NCBI GenBank assembly: GCA_030605475.1
Contig: JAUWIG010000029.1
Span: 1-62,848, forward strand
DNA length: 62,848 bases
Source: Planctomycetota bacterium
GTDB lineage: Bacteria; Planctomycetota; Phycisphaerae; Sedimentisphaerales; Anaerobacaceae
Direction: 5' to 3'
The translations under genes were made by a program, and so were the position numbers. The notes beneath the pieces are model-generated. The model did not search any database, was not told where the DNA came from, and worked only from the letters and a program-made list of their open reading frames with translations. Below, piece after piece: positions 25,387-33,016 of the stretch (position 1 is its first letter; every line of letters begins with the position of its first letter).

Positions 25387-26349
25387 ATGCAGAACTGGAC
25401 AATACAGAAGCTCTTAAACTGGGCTACCGAACACTTTACGAAAAACGGTCTCGATTCGCCCCGCCTGAGCGCCGAACTGCTGCTTTCCCACGTAGTGGGA
25501 TTAAAACGTATCGAATTATATACCCACTTCGACAAACCCGTCACCAAGCAGCAATTGGACCAGCTGCACGGTTTGGTAAAAAGGGCTGACCAAAACGAAC
25601 CTATTGCGTACCTGACTGGCAAAACCGAATTTTATTCTCTCGAGCTTACCGTAACTCCCGATTGTATGATTCCTCGTCCGGAGACGGAATTACTCGTCGA
25701 ACGTGCCATCGAATTTCTGCGAAGTCGTACAGATAGGCAACCTGCGGTGAGCTTGCCTGCACTGAGCTTGGTCGAAGTGTCGAATCCGTTCGTCTGCGAT
25801 TTGTGCACGGGCTCGGCCTGCATCGCAATAGCAATCGCCAAAAACTTACCCGATGCCCACATAATCGCAACGGATATCTGCGATGCCGCCCTGAACATTG
25901 CCGCAAAAAATGTAGAAAAGCATCAGCTAAAGGACCGAATCAAGCTACTATGCGGCAATTTGTTCGACCCTATTGTCCCCCAACTGGACCTGGAAAAACT
26001 TGTCCCCGACTCCGATCGGGGATTCGACCTTATAGTTTGCAATCCGCCTTATGTAAGTGCGCTTGAGTTTGAAAAGCTCGGCAAAAACGTAAAAGATTAC
26101 GAACCGAAGTCGGCCCTGTTCGCAGGAGCCGATGGCCTAAATATTTACCGGCTGATTTCTGAAAAAGCTGATGACTTCCTGAAACCGGATGCCGCATTAA
26201 TGCTGGAGGTCGGCTACAGTCAGGGACAAGCCGTCAGGCAATTGCTCGAACAGGCCGGTTGCTTCAGTGAAATCACAATCGAAAAAGATTCCCACGACAA
26301 CGACCGTATCGCAATCGCAAAAAAACAAAAAGCGACTAATAAGATATGA
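25387..26349 (+). CDS. prmC: peptide chain release factor N5-glutamine methyltransferase, with repeat insertions
   Basis: SAM-dependent methyltransferase modifying the GGQ glutamine of release factors. The N-terminal helical domain (1-70) and 'PIAYLTGKTEFYSL', 'PDCMIPRPETELLVERA', SAM motif I DLCTGSACIA and catalytic NPPY (219-222) are present. The best start is ATG at 25387 (MQNWTIQKLL). Two repeat-derived segments interrupt the coding frame: residues about 113-134 between 'IEFL' and 'FVCDLCTGS' (a GAGCTTGTCGAA-type repeat), and residues about 206-213 (a TCCCCGA hairpin). Motif I normally reads DLGTGSG; here two Gly are Cys and Ala. The 3' end overlaps the convergent apt gene by 14 bases. 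Confidence 0.9.
   Translation: MQNWTIQKLLNWATEHFTKNGLDSPRLSAELLLSHVVGLKRIELYTHFDKPVTKQQLDQLHGLVKRADQNEPIAYLTGKTEFYSLELTVTPDCMIPRPETELLVERAIEFLRSRTDRQPAVSLPALSLVEVSNPFVCDLCTGSACIAIAIAKNLPDAHIIATDICDAALNIAAKNVEKHQLKDRIKLLCGNLFDPIVPQLDLEKLVPDSDRGFDLIVCNPPYVSALEFEKLGKNVKDYEPKSALFAGADGLNIYRLISEKADDFLKPDAALMLEVGYSQGQAVRQLLEQAGCFSEITIEKDSHDNDRIAIAKKQKATNKI
25739..25785 (+). repeat. GAGCTTGTCGAA-type repeat inserted in prmC
   Basis: In-frame copy encoding about 20 residues just before SAM motif I. It shares AACCTG-GTGAGCTTGCCTG and TGAGCTTG-TCGAA blocks with 25259-25295. Confidence 0.75.
26003..26022 (+). repeat. TCCCCGA/TCGGGGA hairpin inside prmC
   Basis: Perfect seven-base arms with a six-base loop, encoding VPDSDRGF in frame just before the strand leading to NPPY. 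Confidence 0.65.
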
Positions 26350-26863
26350 CGGTATTAATTTTATATCCGCTCAGTTTCTCTCGGCCAGCCAATTCGCTTA
26401 GCTCTATAAGAAATGATATCCCCACAACTTCTCCCCCTATTTTTTCGATAAGTTTGCACGCCGCCACCATTGTCCCCCCCGTCGCCAACAAATCGTCAAC
26501 CATCAAAACCTTCGACCCCTTATCCACAGCATCACTATGCACTTCTAAGGTATCGGTGCCATATTCCAAATCGTAGCTGACGCTTTCGGTCTCAAAAGGC
26601 AGCTTGCCCTTCTTTCTTATGGGCACAAAGCCGGCCCCGAGCTTTCTTGCAATCCCGGCACCGAATATAAAGCCCCTCGCCTCAACTGCAGCGACATACT
26701 CGGCTCCCGTCCCTGCAAAGTCCGCACATAAAGCATCTACCGCTGCCCCAAGTGCCTTCGGGTCGGCCAATAACGGCGTGATGTCACGAAATAAAATCCC
26801 CTTTTTCGGCCAGTCAGGTATGCTGCGAATGTATCTTTCCAAATTAACTGCTTCGTTCGCCAT
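26336..26863 (-). CDS. apt: adenine phosphoribosyltransferase
   Basis: Purine salvage enzyme converting adenine and PRPP to AMP (175 aa). The family core is complete: 'SIPDWPKKGILFRDITPLL' near the N-terminus, 'AAVEARGFIFGAGIARKLG', and the PRPP loop VMVDDLLATGGTM. Length is typical. It overlaps the 3' end of prmC tail to tail by 14 bases, and the gap of 125 bases to the sigma-factor gene upstream shows no strong signal. Confidence 0.97.
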   Translation of the reverse strand: MANEAVNLERYIRSIPDWPKKGILFRDITPLLADPKALGAAVDALCADFAGTGAEYVAAVEARGFIFGAGIARKLGAGFVPIRKKGKLPFETESVSYDLEYGTDTLEVHSDAVDKGSKVLMVDDLLATGGTMVAACKLIEKIGGEVVGISFLIELSELAGREKLSGYKINTVISY

Positions 26864-26988
26864 TTATCTCCCCTCTCTGCTACACATCAACATTACAAAT
26901 TGCTCAACCACACACGCCTTTGCTTACCACCATCTATTGTTAGCATATTACTGACGAAATGCAAGCCCTATTGACTTATTGTTTAGCG

Positions 26989-27813
26989 CTACTCCGCGTT
27001 CATATATTCATAAAGCTTTGTAAGCGCATCACGCTGAATCTGGCGAATTCTCTCGCGCGTTAGGCCCAACTTCTCGCCTATCTGCCTTAGTGTCATCGGC
27101 TTGCGCCCATCCAGACCATAATGCAGTCTCAGGACATCAGCCTCTCTCAGGTCGATTTCCTTCAGTAAACGCAAAACCTTTGTTCTTTCTTCATCCGCAA
27201 CCAATGTGTCTTCCGGCTTACCGGCGTTTTGGTCCTGCAAAGTCTCTTCGAACGGCCGATTCTCCTCTGAGCCGTCGCCGCCGGCGGTATCCCTCACTGA
27301 GCTAAGGATTTCGACAATCTGATGTATGATTTTTGCCTTCCGCAGCGGCAGATGCATAATATCGGCTACCTCTTTAACATCCGGAGTTCTGCCAAGCCTG
27401 TTTTCTAATTCCAACGCCGTATGCCGCCACTGATTCATCAACGCAACCATACACGTTGGAATATGCACCGGCTGAACGTTTAACAGCAGCGCACGCTTGA
27501 TGCTTTGCTTTATCCACCACGCCGCATACGTACTGAAGCGGGTCCCACGGTCGGGGTCAAAGTAATCAACTGCTTTTATAAGACCGAGATTCCCCTCTTC
27601 AATCAAGTCGCCAAGACCCAGCCCCCTGTTGGCATACTTCTTTGCAATATTAACGACCAGCCGCAGGTTACTCCGCACCAATCGCTCCCTGGCCCACGGG
27701 TCGTTTTCTTCGACAACCAACTTACCTAAAAAATGCTCCTGTTCCTCTGTCAGCAGCGGCGACTCGTCAATCTCTTTGAGGTATTCCTTTATAGTGACAT
27801 CAAATGCTATAAT
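26989..27813 (-). CDS. RpoD-type sigma-70 factor, non-canonical start
   Basis: Primary-type or group 2 sigma factor. Region 2 is intact ('[20 protein letters not shown]', '[20 protein letters not shown]'), then region 3 and region 4 with HTH '[20 protein letters not shown]'. A TTG at 27718-27720 would start the protein in the middle of region 1.2. Upstream in the same frame, [18 protein letters not shown] and TEEQE are clearly region 1.2, so coding must extend further. Between those codons and the in-frame TGA at 27847-27849 there is no ATG, GTG or TTG. The best candidates are ATT (27811-27813) or ATA (27808-27810) after GGGCGGGAG. It lies downstream of rpsA on the same strand. Confidence 0.85.
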   Translation of the reverse strand: MIAFDVTIKEYLKEIDESPLLTEEQEHFLGKLVVEENDPWARERLVRSNLRLVVNIAKKYANRGLGLGDLIEEGNLGLIKAVDYFDPDRGTRFSTYAAWWIKQSIKRALLLNVQPVHIPTCMVALMNQWRHTALELENRLGRTPDVKEVADIMHLPLRKAKIIHQIVEILSSVRDTAGGDGSEENRPFEETLQDQNAGKPEDTLVADEERTKVLRLLKEIDLREADVLRLHYGLDGRKPMTLRQIGEKLGLTRERIRQIQRDALTKLYEYMNAE

Positions 27814-27893
27814 TTTACTCCCGCCCGACCAAAAAGTCTTTCGACCTCAGCCGTAAGGGCAAATTCGGTTTTGACGTTATCACTGTCACAGCG

Positions 27894-27910
27894 CGTGGTT
27901 CTCCACCACG
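27894..27910. repeat. CGTGGT/ACCACG hairpin between rpsA and the sigma gene
   Basis: Six-base arms with a five-base loop within the 180-base spacer. No terminator T-run follows, so rpsA and the sigma gene may be read together. Confidence 0.4.
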
Positions 27911-27993
27911 AACAAAGATATTTGAGGTATCGACCAAATATGCCCGCAGGTTTAGCCGGTCGGCTTTTGCCGGTCAATATCAGCTATCGAGTT

Positions 27994-29964
27994 TTAGTTA
28001 TCGGTATTAGACCCGGCTTTATCCTCTGCGCTATTATCGCCGCTGGCCTGGCTCTCGGCATCTGCGCCTTCTTGAGTCTCCTCGGCCTCAGCCTCTTTAG
28101 ACTCCTCCGTCTGCTCTGTCTCTTTCGCCTCTTTATCATCGCTGGCTTCGGCCTCAACCGCAACATCCCCCTGCTCACCCGGCTCAGGCGGCTCAGCCCC
28201 CTTGGTTTCGTCAGCTTCCTCTTGTGGTTTTTCAACCCCCTTTATATCGGTATCAGTAAGAACGGTCTCAACAGCCGCCGGCGCTTGCTTCTGGGCAGCC
28301 TCGGCCTCTTGTTCTTCAGCGGCCCACCGAGCCCTGCGCAAACTCAATCCGATTTTACGCGACTCACTATCAACCTTTAGAATCTTAACTTCAACCTCAT
28401 CGCCCTGCTTAACAATATCCTCAGGATTCTCAATCTTGTGGTCGGCAAGCTCGGAAATGTGCAACAGACCCTCCAAGTCCGGTTCAAGCTCAACAAATGC
28501 TCCAAAGTTAGTAAGCTTTGTCACTTTACCTTTAATAATGTGTCCCGGAACATATTTTTCCGGAATAGCACGTATCCACGGGTCTTCGGTCATCTGTTTT
28601 ATCCCCATAGATACCTGCTGTTTTTCCTCATTGACCTCCAGAACTATGCATTTCACTTCCTCCCCCTTCTGTAAGGCCTCATTGGGATGACCATATTTCT
28701 TGGTCCAGCTTAAATCCGAAATATGTATCATGCCGTCAATCCCCTCCTCTATTTCCACAAATGCACCAAAATTAACCAGACCACGCACAACAGCGGTAAC
28801 AATCGTTCCAGGCGGATATTTCTGAGCAGCTATCGTCCAAGGATTTGCTTCGGTCTGCTTCAGCCCCAGCGAGATTTCATGCCTCTCCTTGTTAACATTC
28901 AGCACAACCACCTCTATTTCGTCGCCGAGATTGAGCATTTCGCTGGGATGACTTAGACGTTTAGTCCAGCTCATCTCGCTGATATGTACCAGCCCTTCAA
29001 TCCCATCTTCAAGACGAACAAACACCCCATAATTCATCACATTTACCACTTTGCCCTTTACACGAGCTCCGATTGGATAATTCTCTTCAACATCTTCCCA
29101 AGGACTGGTTGTCTTTTGTTTCAGGCCCAACGAAATCTTCTCGCCCTTTTTATCGACACCAATAACGACGCATTCTATCTCCTGGTCAAGCTCAACAACT
29201 TCTGACGGATGTGATATTCTGCCCCAGCTCAAATCAGAAATATGCAGCAGACCGTCCAGGCCGCCCAAATCTACGAACACACCAAAGTCAGCAATATTTT
29301 TCACAACGCCCTTTCGCAATTGGCCGACCTTGATTTCCTCCAAAATCTTTTCCTTGCTGCTCCGCCGTTCTTCCTCGATAAGTTTGCGCCTTGATATAAC
29401 AATGTTACGAGCTTCAACATCAATCTTCAGAATCTTGCATTCCAGTTTTTTGCCGATAAATCTACTGATATCGCCTGGTTTTCTGATGTCAACCTGAGAG
29501 GCCGGCAAAAACACAGGTACTCCAATATCAACGAGCAAACCGCCCTTGATACGTCTTACGACCTTGCCGCTCACAAAGTCACCTTCTTTCTTCGTATCGA
29601 TAACCGTTTCCCAGCCTCTGATGCGGTCAGCTTTGCGCTTGCTCAGCTGGATAAGTTCCTCACCAGAGTCACTATCTTCAAGAAGAACTTCTATCTCTTT
29701 GCCAGGCGATATCTCATCAGCACTATCAAATTCACTCGCATCGACGACCCCTTCGCTTTTCAGCCCAATCTCGACGATAACATCATTGCCTATCTGTGAT
29801 ACGATTGTCCCTTTAAGAATAGTGCCCGGCAGGTGTGAATCCACTTTTGCCTGTAGAGTTTCTTCCAAATATTCAGTTTCTTTATCGCTGAGCATTTCGC
29901 TGACCTGCCGGTCAAGTGCCTCTTGTGACAAACCTAATTTGCTAACTATATTTCTATCTACCAT
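27994..29964 (-). CDS. rpsA: 30S ribosomal protein S1 with long acidic tail
   Basis: RNA-binding ribosomal protein S1 (656 aa) that helps mRNA load on the 30S subunit. Six S1 motifs are visible from about residue 47 to 545; the later ones show the repeated pattern 'DGLLHISDLSWGRISHPSE', 'EGLVHISEMSWTKRLSHPSE', 'DGMIHISDLSWTKKYGHPNE', 'EGLLHISELADHKIENPED'. The first two motifs are more diverged, as usual for the ribosome-binding part. Residues about 550-656 are a low-complexity Glu/Ala/Asp/Gln tail, longer than in E. coli S1. ispH lies upstream on the same strand, with two large hairpins in between. Confidence 0.95.
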   Translation of the reverse strand: MVDRNIVSKLGLSQEALDRQVSEMLSDKETEYLEETLQAKVDSHLPGTILKGTIVSQIGNDVIVEIGLKSEGVVDASEFDSADEISPGKEIEVLLEDSDSGEELIQLSKRKADRIRGWETVIDTKKEGDFVSGKVVRRIKGGLLVDIGVPVFLPASQVDIRKPGDISRFIGKKLECKILKIDVEARNIVISRRKLIEEERRSSKEKILEEIKVGQLRKGVVKNIADFGVFVDLGGLDGLLHISDLSWGRISHPSEVVELDQEIECVVIGVDKKGEKISLGLKQKTTSPWEDVEENYPIGARVKGKVVNVMNYGVFVRLEDGIEGLVHISEMSWTKRLSHPSEMLNLGDEIEVVVLNVNKERHEISLGLKQTEANPWTIAAQKYPPGTIVTAVVRGLVNFGAFVEIEEGIDGMIHISDLSWTKKYGHPNEALQKGEEVKCIVLEVNEEKQQVSMGIKQMTEDPWIRAIPEKYVPGHIIKGKVTKLTNFGAFVELEPDLEGLLHISELADHKIENPEDIVKQGDEVEVKILKVDSESRKIGLSLRRARWAAEEQEAEAAQKQAPAAVETVLTDTDIKGVEKPQEEADETKGAEPPEPGEQGDVAVEAEASDDKEAKETEQTEESKEAEAEETQEGADAESQASGDNSAEDKAGSNTDN

Positions 29965-30001
29965 AAACCAAAATTCCTCTGTGGAGTTTCTGTTTTCGAC
30001 C

Positions 30002-30074
30002 TATTGGCGCCCCACATTTACACCGTTAGAGACTTTTCAGCCGTTAGGGGTCTCTAACGGGGTTTACGCCAATA
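30002..30074 (-). repeat. nested hairpin 1 in the rpsA leader (CCCCGTTAGA family, copy B)
   Basis: Outer arms TATTGGCG (30002-30009) and CGCCAATA (30067-30074) are perfect. Inner arms ACCGTTAGAGAC (30022-30033) and GTCTCTAACGGGGT (30050-30063) also pair. It starts 38 bases upstream of the rpsA start codon, so it would lie in the 5' leader if rpsA is read from ispH. Confidence 0.75.
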
Positions 30075-30128
30075 AGCCCTTGTGCAACACTGCACAAACT
30101 AAACTTTTTCAACAATCTTTATAAAAAC

Positions 30129-30190
30129 GCATTGGCCCGCGCAGGGACCCCATTTTGCAATACACCGCAAAATGGGAACCCAGCCAATGC
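30129..30190 (-). repeat. nested hairpin 2 between ispH and rpsA
   Basis: Outer arms GCATTGGC (30129-30136) and GCCAATGC (30183-30190) are perfect; inner arms CCCATTTTGC (30149-30158) and GCAAAATGGG (30167-30176) are perfect with an eight-base loop. The outer-arm core ATTGGC/GCCAAT is shared with hairpin 1. No T-run follows on the coding strand. Confidence 0.75.
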
Positions 30191-30216
30191 AAATTACCTC
30201 ATCGCCTCGTTTCTAT

Positions 30217-31101
30217 TTAGTCCTCGGCTTCACCTAAGGGTTTCGCATTAGCTCTCGCATTGCCGCTATCGTCAAAATCCGCTAAATTTTCCACAAATTC
30301 AGCTATTATCCACTCAGGCGTCGAGGCACCTGCCGTAACGCCTGCTACATTTTTACCGAAAAGCACGCTTTTATCAAGTTCATTCCAATTTTGCAAGTGA
30401 AACGTTTGACTGTTTACTTTTTTGCAAAGCTCCGCCAGCTTCCGCGTATTGGCGCTTTTCAGACCGCCGAGCACAAACATTATATCCACCTGCTTACACA
30501 ATTGCACAGCCGACTCTTGTCTCTTTATCGCCTCCTTACACAAAGTATTGATTACTCTCAGTTCACTAAAGGCCTCTTTAGCTATAGCACAAAGCATTCT
30601 GCCGAAGTGCTCAGGGCTTTGCGTGGTCTGACAAACAACCCCTAACTTACCATTTTTAGGCAGCTTATGCAAATCCGACTCGTCCGCAATGACAACAACA
30701 TCACCCCCGCATCCCACAACCGCCTGAACCTCAGGATGATTTTCATTGCCGATAACCACCACTTTATAACCATCCCTATTGAGCTCCCTGGCTATTTGCT
30801 GTACCCTTTTAACCAATACACAGGTGGCATCGACAATATCGAGCCCTTTCTTCTTGATTTTGGCTATCTGTTCAGGAGCGGCGCCGTGAGAACGAATAAG
30901 AACCGTCCCTGACCGAATTTTTCCCACACTATCAACAGTTTTTAGACCTGCTTTTGCCAACCGCTCCACCATATCTCTGTTATGGATGATGGGGCCGAGG
31001 CTATAAACATCATCTTCTTTTGCCAGCACTTCTTCAGCCATATTGATGGCGTTTTTAACACCATGACAGAATCCGCACTCTTCCGCAACTATAACTTTCA
31101 T
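30217..31101 (-). CDS. ispH: 4-hydroxy-3-methylbut-2-enyl diphosphate reductase
   Basis: Last enzyme of the MEP pathway to isoprenoids, an iron-sulfur protein. The N-terminal 'VIVAEECGFCHGVKNAI' supplies the first cluster Cys (C12), 'VDATCVLVKRVQ' the second and 'INTLCKEAIKRQESA' the third region, together with 'GAAPE' and 'GGLKSANTRKLAELC'. Length (294 aa from MKVIVAE; an in-frame ATG lies two codons earlier) is typical. The Pro usual after DATC is Val here. It precedes rpsA, an arrangement seen as ispH-rpsA fusions or neighbours in other bacteria. Confidence 0.95.
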   Translation of the reverse strand: MKVIVAEECGFCHGVKNAINMAEEVLAKEDDVYSLGPIIHNRDMVERLAKAGLKTVDSVGKIRSGTVLIRSHGAAPEQIAKIKKKGLDIVDATCVLVKRVQQIARELNRDGYKVVVIGNENHPEVQAVVGCGGDVVVIADESDLHKLPKNGKLGVVCQTTQSPEHFGRMLCAIAKEAFSELRVINTLCKEAIKRQESAVQLCKQVDIMFVLGGLKSANTRKLAELCKKVNSQTFHLQNWNELDKSVLFGKNVAGVTAGASTPEWIIAEFVENLADFDDSGNARANAKPLGEAED

Positions 31102-31371
31102 AATCAATCAACTACCCATCTCGAATCACTACTCGGTTATCTCCCAGCCTTTTACCTGCAGAGGCGGCCGAACCTCAAGCCTGCCCCCATATTTTACGCC
31201 AAAATCCCAATATAATCTACCAAAACTTTTCCAATCATCCCCTGGCAGTGAAACTGGTGGTAAATATTGAATATCGAATGATGAAAGGCAAAGGGCTAAT
31301 TTGGGAAAAATTGTTGCAATTCCTCGGCTTGCCGGTTAGGATTTGCCCCAAACGGGGCGAGGTTGGAAAAA

Positions 31372-31668
31372 ATGGATGAACCAACCAAAAATAGTGATAA
31401 AGGCAGCGATACCGCTGTCAGCAAGGTCGTGAGCGATTTTGTTAATGGCCTAAGCGACGAGCAGCGTATGCTGGTTGCTCTCAAGGCGCAATTGTACGGC
31501 GGGACGTGGGAGCCGATGCTCGATGACCTCAGAAACCGCTTAGCGGGTAAGCCATATATATTTAAGTTGGCCAACCGAATACAAGACGATATCGAACGCA
31601 TCGAGCAAATGTCAGAGTTCGAGGCCGAACACAACATTGACCTGGCTGATTATGTCGATATGCCGTAA
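31372..31668 (+). CDS. hypothetical protein, 98 aa
   Basis: Small acidic helical protein of unknown function. The N-terminal 20 residues are polar and probably disordered; 'VSDFVNGLSDEQRMLVALKA' begins a helical domain that ends 'LANRIQDDIERIEQMSEFEA'. ATG at 31372 is preferred over TTG at 31363; GAGG lies about ten bases upstream. It is followed after 49 bases by a lipoprotein gene on the same strand. Coding texture and ribosome site support a real gene. Confidence 0.65.
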   Translation: MDEPTKNSDKGSDTAVSKVVSDFVNGLSDEQRMLVALKAQLYGGTWEPMLDDLRNRLAGKPYIFKLANRIQDDIERIEQMSEFEAEHNIDLADYVDMP

Positions 31669-31717
31669 AAAGGTGATGAAAGTGTAAAAGCTCATTTTTA
31701 GGAGTTTGTGAGGGATT

Positions 31718-32854
31718 ATGAAAATGTCCAAGATGTCACGATGCAGGTCCGTCTTATTAGTAGGTCTTTTGGCCTTCACCGCCGTGCCGGGTTGCATTTC
31801 TCAAGATAATGTTTCACAGCAGCCTGTTTCACAGCAGCCTGTTTCACAGTGGCTTGTTTCACCGGAGCTGCTCGGGACAGACAAGCTGGAAATAATCTGG
31901 CGCAACGAGCTGCCCTTGAAACAGGGAGAGAGCTTAAAGGATTTGCGTATTCTCGGCGGTCGTATTTACGGCCTCTCAGACCGCAATTATATGGTTAGTC
32001 TGAACAGGGAAAACGGCAACGTGATATTCAGCAGGCCTGTTGCACCGGTCGGCTTTCCGGTGATTGGCCTGGAGCTCTATAAGGATGAGCTTTTCTCTAT
32101 AATTGGCAACAGGCTGGTTGAGATTAATCCGGACTCTGGCATCGAGCGCCGGGCCAAGCATCTGGGGTTCAATGCAGTTTGTCCTGCTGCTCGCAACAGC
32201 TCATATTTTTATGCCGCCGGAACCGACAGGCGCGTCCATACGCTCCGCGCAGGAGACAAGGTTCAGGTTTTTGAGGTAGCTGCTGAGAATGATTCGATGA
32301 TTACTTCGATTGTTGCCGACGAAAGGTTTTTTGTCTTTACCACCGATACCGGCAATTGTGTTAGTGTCACGTCGGATGGGCCTAACCGGCTGTGGCAATT
32401 TGATGCCGCCGGCGGTATTGTTGAGCCGATTATAAAAGACAGAAACTCGTTGTTCTTTGCCAGTAAGGACACAAATGTTTATAGGCTCAACATATTCACG
32501 GGAAGGTTTATTTGGAAGTATCAGACAGGTGCCACGCTTGAAAAGAGCCCGCGAGTAACGCAAGAGGTCGTCTATCAGTATGCTCGCACTAAAGGTTTGG
32601 CGGCGATAGACAGAAAAAGCGGCGATGTTTTATGGTCGTTGGCCAAAGGCGTCGATTTGTTAGCCCAGGCCGATGGAAAGGCTTATGTGATTACAAACAC
32701 CGCCGAGCTGGTGGTGATGGATAATAAAAAGGCCGAAAGGCTGTATTCGGCTAATCTTGCGGGCGTTTCGAGATATGCCGTCAACGTGACGGATTCAAAA
32801 ATCTATATTGCCGATGAAGCCGGCCGAATTGCCTGCTTAAAACCGGTCGAATAA
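31718..32854 (+). CDS. lipoprotein with PQQ-type beta-propeller repeats
   Basis: Exported 378-residue protein. Signal peptide with lipobox AVPGC (Cys about 26), then a short linker of repeated VSQQP units made by a 15-base tandem repeat (about 31814-31850), then a propeller of PQQ-like blades: 'GGRIYGLSDRNYMVSLNREN', 'GNRLVEINPDSG', 'KDTNVYRLNIFTGRFIWKYQ' and 'KGLAAIDRKSGDVLWSLAKG'. This resembles BamB-type or PQQ-like sensor/scaffold proteins; there is no dehydrogenase catalytic motif. It lies between the small hypothetical gene and purH. Probable role: outer-membrane or periplasmic scaffold; substrate unknown. Confidence 0.82.
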   Translation: MKMSKMSRCRSVLLVGLLAFTAVPGCISQDNVSQQPVSQQPVSQWLVSPELLGTDKLEIIWRNELPLKQGESLKDLRILGGRIYGLSDRNYMVSLNRENGNVIFSRPVAPVGFPVIGLELYKDELFSIIGNRLVEINPDSGIERRAKHLGFNAVCPAARNSSYFYAAGTDRRVHTLRAGDKVQVFEVAAENDSMITSIVADERFFVFTTDTGNCVSVTSDGPNRLWQFDAAGGIVEPIIKDRNSLFFASKDTNVYRLNIFTGRFIWKYQTGATLEKSPRVTQEVVYQYARTKGLAAIDRKSGDVLWSLAKGVDLLAQADGKAYVITNTAELVVMDNKKAERLYSANLAGVSRYAVNVTDSKIYIADEAGRIACLKPVE

Positions 32855-32946
32855 TACCACACCGAACGTAATGTGATTGGTAAATGTCAAACCAAATCAA
32901 AAAATCAACAACTTTTTTTAAGGGAAAAAATTCAAATTAATGTGAA

Positions 32947-32995
32947 CCCCGTTAGAGAGACCCCGCCCTGCGGGAACCCAAATTCTATAACGGGG
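32947..32995. repeat. CCCCGTTAGA hairpin family, copy C
   Basis: Arms CCCCGTTAGAGA (32947-32958) and TCTATAACGGGG (32984-32995) surround a smaller CCCG/CGGG hairpin. It lies 20 bases before the purH start. Confidence 0.7.
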
Positions 32996-33016
32996 CGATA
33001 AAACGAGGTAATAATT

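Noticed and set aside
27814..27960. +1 programmed frameshift joining the upstream frame (ending VGRE) to the sigma gene
   Set aside because: There is no slippery codon before the TAA, and the upstream peptide contains a palindromic repeat; a non-canonical start is simpler. Kept only as an alternative in the sigma-factor finding.
27733..28380. 215-codon open frame antisense to the rpsA tail
   Set aside because: It mirrors the low-complexity Glu/Ala tail of S1 on the other strand, giving Leu/Arg-rich nonsense, and has no ribosome site or motif.
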